This document shows, one piece after another, positions 1 to 8,606 of a DNA stretch of 10,637 nt. Position numbers and translations under genes: made by a program. The notes below the pieces were generated by a model. That model worked only from the letters and a program-made list of their open reading frames with translations. It was not told where the DNA came from and searched no databases. This stretch comes from an uncultured Actinomycetes bacterium (GTDB lineage Bacteria > Actinomycetota > Thermoleophilia > Gaiellales > F1-60-MAGs149), in NCBI GenBank assembly GCA_903873565.1, contig CAIQOY010000123.1:1-10637 (forward strand), written 5' to 3'. The number at the start of each line of letters is the position of its first letter. Positions within the stretch are counted from its first letter, which is position 1.

Positions 1-551
1 ACCGCGACGCAGCCTGGGAGATCGTCTGCGAGCACATCCAGTCGGAGGCGCTGCGCCGCCACTGCCTCGCCGTGGAGGCCTCGGTGCGCTGGTACGCGCG
101 CCAGGCGGGCGAGGACGAGGCCGCCTGGGGCAACGTCGCGCTCCTGCACGACTTCGACTGGGAGATCCACCCCACGCTCGAGCAGCACCCGCAGGCCGGC
201 GAGGCGATCCTCGCCGAGCGCGGGTACCCCGACTGGTTCCGGCACGCGATCCTGACGCACGCCAACCACCTCGAGCTGCCCCGCGAGACGCCGCTCGAGC
301 GCACGCTCTTCGCCTGCGACGAGCTGTCGGGCTTCGTGCACGCCTGCGGCCTCGTGCGGCCCAACGGCCTCGAGGGCCTCGAGCCGAAGAGCGTGAGGAA
401 GAAGCTCAAGCAGCCGTCCTTCGCGGCCGGCGTCGACCGCGACGACGTCTACGCGGGGCCGGAGCTGCTCGGCATCGAGCTCGACGACCACATCCGCAAC
501 GTGGTCGCCGCGCTGCAGCCGATCGCGGTCGAGCTCGGCCTGCCCGCCTAG
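1..551 (+). CDS. HD-domain hydrolase, COG2316-like (5' end cut off)
   Basis: The frame is open from the left edge to a TAG at 549-551 and gives 182 visible residues. A GTG at 72 is in frame, but family-like sequence continues upstream of it, so the true start lies just outside the window, probably by only a few codons. Motifs fit the HD superfamily of metal-dependent phosphohydrolases: a first histidine in RRHCLAVEA (visible residue 20), the HD pair in ALLHDFDWE (49-50), a further histidine pair in THANH, and a late aspartate in CDELSGF. The order LLHDxDxE, then DELxG, then a SVRKKLKQPSFAAGVDR-like segment matches the small predicted hydrolases of COG2316, which are usually somewhat under 200 residues. 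The substrate is unknown. The protein should be cytosolic, as no membrane segment or signal is seen. The stop overlaps that of the opposing aminotransferase-like gene. Confidence 0.85.
   Translation, partial: RDAAWEIVCEHIQSEALRRHCLAVEASVRWYARQAGEDEAAWGNVALLHDFDWEIHPTLEQHPQAGEAILAERGYPDWFRHAILTHANHLELPRETPLERTLFACDELSGFVHACGLVRPNGLEGLEPKSVRKKLKQPSFAAGVDRDDVYAGPELLGIELDDHIRNVVAALQPIAVELGLPA
548..551. other. Shared CTAG stop of two convergent genes
   Basis: The four bases CTAG hold the rightward TAG (549-551) of the HD gene and the leftward TAG (complement of 548-550) of the aminotransferase-like gene. The coding regions therefore overlap tail to tail by four bases and leave no room for a terminator between them. 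Confidence 0.9.
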
Positions 552-1681
552 AGCGCGACGAGCGCGGCGATCAGCCGGTCGACGTCGCCCGCGTCGTTCC
601 ACGGGCCGACCGACACCCGCGTGAGCTCGGTGCCGGGCAGGGAGCGCACGACGACGTCCTGCGCCTCGAGCCGCCGCACCACCTCGACCGCCGTCAGCCC
701 GTCGGTCTCGAAGGCCACGAACGGCGAGCCGTGGTCGACCTCGGCCACGCGCGCCCGCGGCACCTCGGCGGCCAGCCGCTCGCGCAGGTGTCCGGCCAGG
801 TCCATCGCGTCGGCGTGGCCCGCCTCGACCCCGAGGGCCTCGCGCCACTCGATGGCCGCGGTCAGGCCGACCAGCGCGGTGTGCGTCACGGTGCCGGGCT
901 CGAAGCGCCGGGCCCCGGGCCACATGCGCGGCCCGTCGGGGGTCTTCTCCATCGTGGGGTAGCCGGGGAAGGCCGGGTGGATGCGCTCGACGGCGTCGGG
1001 GCGCACCCACAGCCCGCCGGTGCCCGACGGCCCGCACAGCCACTTCTGGCCGCTGATCGTGTAGAAGTCGCAGCCGAGGTCGCCCACGGAGACCGGGATG
1101 CAGCCCGGCCCCTGCGCCGCGTCGACGAGGAACAGGGCGCCGTGCGCGCGCACGGCCTCCGCCATCCGCGCGATCGGCATCACGCGGCCCGTCGTCCAGA
1201 TCACGTGCGAGAGGGCCACGAGCCGCGTGCGCGGGGTGAGGGCGTCGGCGATCAGCTGCGCGGGGTCGGGGGCGTCCGTGATCGGCACCACGCGCGTGAC
1301 GATCCCGCGCCGGCGGGCCATCACGTCGAGGGGCACGATCAGGCCGGGGTGCTCGTAGTCGCCGATCAGGACCTCGTCGCCCTCCGCCCAGTCGATGCCG
1401 CCGACCACCAGGTTGAGGCCGTCGGAGGTGCAGTGCGCGAGCGCGACCTGGTCGGCCGGGGCGCCGACCATGCGGGCCAGGCCCGCGCGCGCGGCCTGCT
1501 CGATCGCCGCCTGCCGGGCGTACCTGCGGTCGCCGATCCGCCCGCCCGTGAAGGCCTCGTCGGTGTAGGCGGCCATCGCCTCGACGGCGGGGGCGGGCAG
1601 CGGGCCGAACGTGCCGGTGTTGAAGTACGCCTGCGCCGTGACGGCGGGCAGCTGGGCGCGGATCGCAGCGGTATCGGGCAT
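548..1681 (-). CDS. Class V aminotransferase-fold PLP enzyme
   Basis: This is a 377-residue cytosolic enzyme of fold-type I, class V, complete for the family. Visible landmarks in order are YFNTGTFGPLP at the N-terminus (residues 19-29), CTSDGLNLV (84-92) in the cofactor phosphate region, EHPG with His111, SHVIWTTG (158-165), VDAAQGPG with the ring-stacking Asp187, and SGQKWLCGP, where Lys213 should form the Schiff base with PLP. The C-terminal part ends with an Arg-containing TELTRVSVGPWND segment. There is no cysteine after residue 216, so the catalytic Cys of SufS/NifS-type cysteine desulfurases is missing. An isopenicillin-N-epimerase-like or other class V lyase/transaminase role is more likely than desulfurase. 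The ATG at 1679-1681 is chosen because it sits 7 bases after a TAGGCT box and lacks a ribosome binding site, as expected of a leaderless gene. The substrate is not predictable. Confidence 0.9.
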   Translation of the reverse strand: MPDTAAIRAQLPAVTAQAYFNTGTFGPLPAPAVEAMAAYTDEAFTGGRIGDRRYARQAAIEQAARAGLARMVGAPADQVALAHCTSDGLNLVVGGIDWAEGDEVLIGDYEHPGLIVPLDVMARRRGIVTRVVPITDAPDPAQLIADALTPRTRLVALSHVIWTTGRVMPIARMAEAVRAHGALFLVDAAQGPGCIPVSVGDLGCDFYTISGQKWLCGPSGTGGLWVRPDAVERIHPAFPGYPTMEKTPDGPRMWPGARRFEPGTVTHTALVGLTAAIEWREALGVEAGHADAMDLAGHLRERLAAEVPRARVAEVDHGSPFVAFETDGLTAVEVVRRLEAQDVVVRSLPGTELTRVSVGPWNDAGDVDRLIAALVAL

Positions 1682-1688
1682 TTCCCGA

Positions 1689-1694
1689 AGCCTA
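1689..1694 (-). promoter_or_regulatory. -10 box of aminotransferase-like gene
   Basis: On the minus strand this reads TAGGCT, fitting the actinobacterial TANNNT -10 consensus. It ends 7 bases before the ATG, so transcription could start at or next to the start codon. No Shine-Dalgarno sequence lies in between, which supports a leaderless mRNA. Confidence 0.6.
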
Positions 1695-1711
1695 CGGGGT
1701 CGCGGTCCCCG
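1695..1711. promoter_or_regulatory. Short dyad between two divergent -10 boxes
   Basis: CGGGG (1695-1699) and CCCCG (1707-1711) form a 5-base inverted repeat with a 7-base centre. It fills the space between the two outward-facing -10 boxes almost exactly. It could be an operator serving both genes, but short G/C dyads arise easily by chance at this base composition. Confidence 0.25.
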
Positions 1712-1712
1712 C

Positions 1713-1718
1713 TAGCAT
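1713..1718 (+). promoter_or_regulatory. -10 box of small acidic protein gene
   Basis: TAGCAT fits TANNNT and ends exactly 7 bases before the ATG at 1726, the same spacing as the divergent promoter opposite. No ribosome binding site is seen, so a leaderless mRNA is likely. Confidence 0.55.
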
Positions 1719-1725
1719 CAGGCCC

Positions 1726-2040
1726 ATGTTCCGACGCAGGCAGTTCGGCGACCTCATCGACCGCCAGCTCCAGGTCTTCGCCGAGGACCACGGCGACCGC
1801 CTCGAGGCGATCCGCGAGGCCCGCTCCGCGTACCGCACCTCCGACCGCGACGAGGTCGAGGAGCGCTACGGCGACTACGCCGACGAGCTCGACTGGGCGG
1901 CCGAGGAGCTGGCCGCGATGCGCGACGGCTACGCCGAGACCCTCGACGACGGCGACGGCACGGCCGACCGCTACGTCGCGGAGTTCAACCGGGCCGTCCA
2001 GAAGACGATGCCCGAGATCGCCGCGGCGCTCGAGGGCTAG
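1726..2040 (+). CDS. Small acidic helical protein, unknown function
   Basis: This 104-residue protein is not recognised. It is rich in charge: 27 Asp/Glu against 13 Arg and a single Lys, no Cys, and basic residues clustered at the start (MFRRRQF). Heptad-like stretches such as AIREARSAYR, ERYGDYADELDW and AAEELAAMRDGY suggest two or three amphipathic helices, and there is no membrane segment or signal peptide. The gene is supported by GC-biased codons, an ATG preceded at 7 bases by a TAGCAT box, and exact packing between neighbours: divergent from the aminotransferase-like gene, with its stop sharing a CTAG with comB. It could be a small regulatory or structural protein, but nothing in the sequence specifies a function. 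Confidence 0.75.
   Translation: MFRRRQFGDLIDRQLQVFAEDHGDRLEAIREARSAYRTSDRDEVEERYGDYADELDWAAEELAAMRDGYAETLDDGDGTADRYVAEFNRAVQKTMPEIAAALEG
2037..2040. other. Second shared CTAG stop of convergent genes
   Basis: CTAG here contains the rightward TAG (2038-2040) of the small acidic gene and the leftward TAG (complement of 2037-2039) of comB. The arrangement is identical to that at 548-551. Confidence 0.9.
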
Positions 2041-2756
2041 GCCGTCACGACGACGCGGCCCGGGCCGGCGCTCGCGACGCACGGGGCCACGGACAGGATG
2101 TCGAGCGCGGCGCAGCGGGCCACGTCCGCCTCGTGGCCCGTGCCGTCGAGGTCGCGCCGGCTCTGCGAGTCGTCGAGCGCGGCCTGGGCGTCGGGGTAGG
2201 CGCGCGCGGTGGCCATCGCCACGCGGGCGGCGTCGGTCGCGAACGCGTCATCGCCCAGGCGCTCCGCGGCGCGGGCCAGCAGGACGCCGGCCACGTAGAC
2301 GTCGTCGAGGGCCACGTCGCCGCGCACCCCGGCGCAGCGCACGGCCAGCGTGCCGTCCACGGGCAGGGCGGCCAGCGCCCGGTCGACGAGGGCCTGCGCG
2401 TTGACCAGCGCCCCGACCAGCACGGTCCGGGCCTCCGCCGCCGACTGCAGGATCGCGCGCGTCCCGTTCGTGGTCGTCAGCACCAGCACCTCGCCCCGCG
2501 GGGTCGCGTACTCGGCGGGCGAGTTGCCGAGGTCGAAGCCCTCGATCAGGACGCCGTGGCGCTCGCCGCCGAGCACGACCCCGTCCGCCCGCTCGGCGTG
2601 GGCGTCCTCGATCTCGCCCACGCAGACGACCTCGCGGTAACCCGCGGCGAGGGCGTGCGAGAGGGTGGTCGTGGCGCGGATGCAGTCGACGACGATCGCG
2701 ACGTCCGCGGGGGCGGCGTCGACCGGCCCGAGGGCGGCGTGGAGCGTCGCGGCCAC
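2037..2756 (-). CDS. comB: 2-phosphosulfolactate phosphatase family (ComB)
   Basis: This 239-residue protein belongs to the ComB family of magnesium-dependent acid phosphatases, which convert 2-phosphosulfolactate to sulfolactate in the phosphoenolpyruvate-based route to coenzyme M and sulfolactate. Family motifs are VDCIRATTT (residues 23-31, with Asp24 and Arg27), LGGERHG with Glu65, DLGNSPAEY with Asn78, LTTTNGTRA (93-101), and RCAGVRGDVALDDVYVAG in the second half. The length is normal. The GTG at 2754-2756 is the most plausible start: it is five bases after the ppdK stop, and an AAGGAC motif at 2768-2773 inside ppdK could serve as a weak, distant ribosome binding site. Bacterial homologues are often not in coenzyme M pathways, so the physiological substrate is uncertain. 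No comA is visible. Cotranscription with ppdK is likely. Confidence 0.85.
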   Translation of the reverse strand: MAATLHAALGPVDAAPADVAIVVDCIRATTTLSHALAAGYREVVCVGEIEDAHAERADGVVLGGERHGVLIEGFDLGNSPAEYATPRGEVLVLTTTNGTRAILQSAAEARTVLVGALVNAQALVDRALAALPVDGTLAVRCAGVRGDVALDDVYVAGVLLARAAERLGDDAFATDAARVAMATARAYPDAQAALDDSQSRRDLDGTGHEADVARCAALDILSVAPCVASAGPGRVVVTA

Positions 2757-2761
2757 GCGGC

Positions 2762-5437
<2,676 letters not shown>

Positions 5438-5446
5438 CAGACGGAG

Positions 5447-5452
5447 AGCCTA
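5447..5452 (-). promoter_or_regulatory. -10 box of ppdK-comB operon
   Basis: On the minus strand this reads TAGGCT, the same hexamer as before the aminotransferase-like gene, ending 9 bases before the ppdK ATG. With no ribosome binding site in the short gap, a leaderless or near-leaderless mRNA is likely. No convincing -35 box is seen. Confidence 0.55.
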
Positions 5453-5504
5453 GTCAACGGCACCCCCGTGACGGGCGCAGTGGGCCGCAGACCCCGGGAT
5501 CGGC

Positions 5505-5510
5505 CATGAT
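5505..5510 (+). promoter_or_regulatory. Possible -10 box of cupin operon
   Basis: CATGAT is one mismatch from TANNNT and ends 6 bases before the cupin ATG. No Shine-Dalgarno sequence is visible, so this could again be a leaderless start. It is weaker than the other boxes. Confidence 0.35.
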
Positions 5511-5516
5511 GCCGCC

Positions 5517-5873
5517 ATGCGGATCCACACGGGCGGCGATGCGTCGGAGCTCTACGGCGGGCGCTTCACGGGCGCGGTGCGCCTCGAGATGCTCCAGGAG
5601 GCGGAGGCGGACGGCCGCCCCGACATCGCGCGGGTGTCGTTCGCCGACGGCGCCTGCACCTTCTGGCACAGCCACCCGGGCGGCCAGCAGCTGCTCGTGC
5701 TGTCCGGCACGGGACGCGTCGGCACGGTCGACGGCGAGATGGTGCTGCAGCCCGGCGACTTCGTCGACGCCCCCACCGACGAGCGCCACTACCACGGCGC
5801 CGCCGCCGGCTCCGACTGCGTCCTCCTCGCCGTCACCTACGGCACGACCGCCTGGGAGGACCTCGCGCCGTGA
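5517..5873 (+). CDS. Small single-domain cupin protein
   Basis: This 118-residue protein contains one cupin barrel. The first motif is TFWHSHPGGQQLLVLSG, with metal-ligand candidates His51 and His53 and Gln57/Gln58 where Glu is usual. The second is LQPGDFVDAPTDERHYHG, with Pro79-Gly80 and His91 or His93. Such small cupins bind a divalent metal and act as isomerases, dioxygenases, epimerases or sensors, so the activity here is open. There is no signal peptide. The ATG at 5517 gives the full domain; an ATG eleven bases earlier is in another frame. The stop overlaps the start of the next gene (GTGA), so production of cupin and oxidoreductase should be coupled. A small-molecule role in the same pathway as the oxidoreductase is the natural inference. 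Confidence 0.88.
   Translation: MRIHTGGDASELYGGRFTGAVRLEMLQEAEADGRPDIARVSFADGACTFWHSHPGGQQLLVLSGTGRVGTVDGEMVLQPGDFVDAPTDERHYHGAAAGSDCVLLAVTYGTTAWEDLAP
5854..5860 (+). promoter_or_regulatory. Ribosome binding site of GMC oxidoreductase
   Basis: GGGAGGA, ending 9 bases before the GTG at 5870, is a good Shine-Dalgarno match. It lies inside the last codons of the cupin gene. It decides the GTG start and is the only strong ribosome binding site I see in the window. Confidence 0.7.
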
Positions 5874-7333
5874 GCGCGGACGTGCGGGCCGGGATCGCCG
5901 TGATCGGCGGCGGCTCGGCCGGCGCCGTCGTGGCGGCGCGCCTCGCGGAGGCCGGCGCCGACGTCCTGCTCGTCGAGGCCGGCCCCGACTACGGGCCGAA
6001 CGGGACGCCCGGCTGGCCCGCCGACCTCGTCGACGCCACCACGCTGGCCCTCTCGCACGACTGGGGCTACGCGAGCCCCGATGGGCGCTGGGCCTGGGAG
6101 CGGGCGCGGGTGATCGGCGGCTGCTCCTCGCACAACGGCGCGATCGCCGCGGTCGGCCACCGCTCCGACTACGACCGCTGGGGCCTGCCCGGCTGGACCG
6201 GCGACGACGTCGAGCCCGTCTACCGCGAGGTCGTCGAGCGGATGCGGGTGCGCGTCTACGGCGAGGACGAGGTCGTCCCCTTCCACCGCCACTGCCTGAC
6301 CGCGGCCGAGGCGCTCGGCTGGCGGATGGCCTCCGACCTCTGCGACCTCGACGCCAACGACTCCTTCGGGCTCGAGTCCGTCAACGTCGTCGGCCGCACC
6401 CGCTGGAACGCCGCCTTCGCCTACCTCGACCCCGTCCGCGCGCTGCCGAACCTCGCGATCCTCGACCGCACGCTGGTCGACCGCATCGCGGAGGGCACAA
6501 GCGGCGTCGCGATCCACGCGGTCCGGGACGGCCGGCCGCTCCTGGTCCACGCCGACCGCGTCGTCCTCGCCGCCGGGGTCTACGGCACGCCGCTGATCCT
6601 GCAGCGCTCGGGCGTCGGCGACCCCGAGCGCCTGGCCGCGCTCGGCGTCGCGCCGGTGCTCGACCTGCCCGGCGTCGGCGCCAATCTCCACGACCACCCG
6701 ATCGTGCTGGTGGACCGGGCGATCGGCGACGCGCTCCAGGCCGACATCGACGCCGCCAAGGCGCGGGGCTTCCTGCCGGAGGAGCAGACCCTCGGCAAGG
6801 CGGTCTCCACGCAGTCGCCCGACGGCCTCTTCGACCTGCACGTCTTCCCGGTGCTGGCCGCCGACCAGACCAACGAGCTGCACGGGCGCGTCGGCATCGT
6901 CGTCTCATGCGTGACCCCGGAGAGCCGCGGGCGGATCGACATCGCCTCGACCGATCCCGAGGCGCACCCGGTGATCGACCACGACTACCTGGGCGACGCC
7001 GCAGGCCACGACCTCGCGGTCCTGCGCGACGGGATCGCGAAGGCGAACGCCCTCTTCGACCACCCCGCCGTCGCCGAGCACGTCGGCGCTGCCGTGACCG
7101 ACCTCTCCACCGACGCGGGGATCCGCGCCAACGTCGCGCACTACTACCACCCCGTCGGCACCGCGAAGATGGGCGCTGGCCCCGACGCGGTCTGCGACGC
7201 GACCGGCCGCGTGCACGGCCTCGAGCGCGTCCAGGTGGCCGACGCGAGCCTCTTCCCGCGCATCATGCGCGCCAACACGAACCTGCCGGCCGTGATGGCC
7301 GGCGAGGTGGTCGCGCGGCACGTGCCGCGCTAG
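5870..7333 (+). CDS. GMC-family FAD-dependent oxidoreductase
   Basis: This 487-residue flavoenzyme of the glucose-methanol-choline family oxidises an alcohol or sugar-like hydroxyl group. The N-terminal dinucleotide fold reads AVIGGGSAGAVVAARL (Gly13-Gly18), followed by VEAGPDYG at the end of the second strand. Then come the FAD-contacting segment RVIGGCSSHNGAI (80-92) and the second family signature GVYGTPLILQRSGVG (236-250). Near the C-terminus the active-site base is His427 in HYYHPVGTAKMG, paired with Asn471 in RANTNLPAVMAGE. VADASLFP (457-464) is also typical. It is slightly shorter than most choline-dehydrogenase-like members (500-560), close to compact actinobacterial forms. No signal peptide is evident, so it is probably cytosolic. 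The start is GTG at 5870, overlapping the cupin stop. The substrate is unknown; cupin and methyltransferase neighbours suggest a small-molecule modification pathway. Confidence 0.95.
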   Translation: MSADVRAGIAVIGGGSAGAVVAARLAEAGADVLLVEAGPDYGPNGTPGWPADLVDATTLALSHDWGYASPDGRWAWERARVIGGCSSHNGAIAAVGHRSDYDRWGLPGWTGDDVEPVYREVVERMRVRVYGEDEVVPFHRHCLTAAEALGWRMASDLCDLDANDSFGLESVNVVGRTRWNAAFAYLDPVRALPNLAILDRTLVDRIAEGTSGVAIHAVRDGRPLLVHADRVVLAAGVYGTPLILQRSGVGDPERLAALGVAPVLDLPGVGANLHDHPIVLVDRAIGDALQADIDAAKARGFLPEEQTLGKAVSTQSPDGLFDLHVFPVLAADQTNELHGRVGIVVSCVTPESRGRIDIASTDPEAHPVIDHDYLGDAAGHDLAVLRDGIAKANALFDHPAVAEHVGAAVTDLSTDAGIRANVAHYYHPVGTAKMGAGPDAVCDATGRVHGLERVQVADASLFPRIMRANTNLPAVMAGEVVARHVPR

Positions 7334-7346
7334 CCCGATTCCGACG

Positions 7347-8555
7347 ATGGCCACGGACCCCCTCGCCGACGCCGTCTCCCGCCAGTACGAGCGCTGGGTC
7401 TACCCCGAGCCGATCGAGGACCTGCCCGGCTGGCTCGCAGGCAGCTGGCAGTGGTTCGACCCGAGCCACTCGCAGCGGGTGCTCTGGCCTGATCGGCCCG
7501 AGCCGCGCGACCTCGACATCCTCGTCGCGGGCTGCGGCGCCAACCAGGCCGCCGTGCTCGCCTACACCAACCCCGGATCGCGGATCGTGGGCGTCGACGT
7601 CAGCCAGCCGTCCCTCGACCACCACCGAAGCCTGAAGGAGCGCTACCGCCTCGACAACCTCGAGCTGGAGCTCCTGCCGATCGAGGACGTGGCGGCGCTC
7701 GGGCGCGACTTCGACCTCGTCGTCTCGACCGGCGTCCTGCACCACCTCGCCGACCCCGCCGTCGGGATGGCCACCCTCGCGGGCCGCCTCAGGCCCGACG
7801 GCGTCGCCGCGATCATGCTCTACGCCCGCTACGGCCGGATCGGCGTCGAGCTCATGCAGGGCGTCTTCCGCGACCTCGGTCTCGTGCAGGACGAGGTCGC
7901 GCTCGAGGTGGTCCGGGAGGCCGTCGCCGCCCTGCCCGACGACCATCCGCTGCAGCCCTATCTGGCGATCGCCCCCGACCTCGCCTTCGACGCGGGCCTC
8001 GTCGACACGTTCCTGCACGGCCGCGACCGCAGCTACACCACCGGCGAGTGCGTCGAGTTGGCCACGGGCGCGGGCCTCGTCTTCGACGACTGGTTCCTGC
8101 AGGCGCCGTACGCGCCGCCCGACCCCGCCACCCCTTTCGGCGCCGCCGTGGCGACCCTGCCGCGGGAGGCGCAGTGGTCGGTGATGGAGCGCATCCACCC
8201 CCGCAACGGGTGCCACTTCTTCACGGCCTGCCGCCCCGAGCGCCCACCGGCGACGTACCGCGTCGACCTCGACGGGCCCGGTCTCGTCGACTGCGTGCCC
8301 TTCCTGCGCCACCGCTGCACGCTCGAGGGCGGGCGCGTGGCCCGCCACGACTGGGGCACCCCGATCGACGCGACGCAGTACGCGCTCCTGCGCCTGGTCG
8401 ACGGCCGCCGCACGGTCGGCGAGATCCTCGGCGCGGGCCGCGCCGGCACCGAGCTCGACGGGCGCGACGAGGCCGCCCGACTCGACTACGCGCGGGCGCT
8501 CTTCGGGTCGCTCAGGCAGATGGACATCGTGGGGCTGGGGATCCGGGCCGCGTAG
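7347..8555 (+). CDS. Class I SAM methyltransferase with C-terminal PqqD-like segment
   Basis: This 402-residue protein starts at an ATG 13 bases after the oxidoreductase stop, without an obvious ribosome binding site. The N-terminal part has the family's SRQYERWVYPEP segment (11-22). SAM motif I is ILVAGCGANQA (58-68), with acidic Asp84 after the second strand (IVGVDVSQPSL), then FDLVVSTGVLHHLADP (122-137) and LRPDGVAAIMLYARYGR (148-164). These mark a Rossmann-fold methyltransferase, substrate unknown. Beyond about residue 280 a roughly 120-residue extension contains ATQYALLRLVDGRRTVGEIL (342-361), then an acidic helix and ARALFGSLRQMDIVGLGI. The pattern LLxLxDGxxTVxEI followed by a late helix resembles the PqqD-like winged-helix fold, but this is my reading and not proven. 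It is the last gene of the cupin operon and converges on the glycine-rich gene. Confidence 0.9.
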   Translation: MATDPLADAVSRQYERWVYPEPIEDLPGWLAGSWQWFDPSHSQRVLWPDRPEPRDLDILVAGCGANQAAVLAYTNPGSRIVGVDVSQPSLDHHRSLKERYRLDNLELELLPIEDVAALGRDFDLVVSTGVLHHLADPAVGMATLAGRLRPDGVAAIMLYARYGRIGVELMQGVFRDLGLVQDEVALEVVREAVAALPDDHPLQPYLAIAPDLAFDAGLVDTFLHGRDRSYTTGECVELATGAGLVFDDWFLQAPYAPPDPATPFGAAVATLPREAQWSVMERIHPRNGCHFFTACRPERPPATYRVDLDGPGLVDCVPFLRHRCTLEGGRVARHDWGTPIDATQYALLRLVDGRRTVGEILGAGRAGTELDGRDEAARLDYARALFGSLRQMDIVGLGIRAA

Positions 8556-8582
8556 GGCGAGCCGGTCCGTGCGTGCTGGTCG

Positions 8583-8598
8583 TCGCCCGCCCGGGCGA
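8583..8598. terminator. Possible bidirectional hairpin between convergent genes
   Basis: TCGCCC (8583-8588) and GGGCGA (8593-8598) pair around a 4-base centre, in the 51-base gap between the methyltransferase and the glycine-rich gene. No T-run follows on either strand, so it is not a classical intrinsic terminator. Apart from this stem I see nothing in the gap. Confidence 0.3.
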
Positions 8599-8606
8599 TC
8601 GGGGCC

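Noticed and set aside
731..2404. Long rightward open frame crossing the aminotransferase-like gene, the small acidic gene and part of comB.
   Set aside because: It becomes Arg/Pro/Ser-rich low-complexity sequence and conflicts with three well-supported genes.
5453..5457. TTGAC on the minus strand as a -35 box for ppdK.
   Set aside because: It directly abuts the TAGGCT box with no spacer, so it cannot act as its -35 element.
7331..7346. Separate promoter for the methyltransferase (TAGCCC before its ATG).
   Set aside because: The TAG is the oxidoreductase stop, the last base of the -10 hexamer is missing, and the 13-base gap fits cotranscription better.
5506..7635. Rightward open frame in another phase across the cupin, GMC and methyltransferase genes.
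   Set aside because: It is an Arg-rich out-of-phase shadow. The cupin and GMC frames carry the conserved residues.
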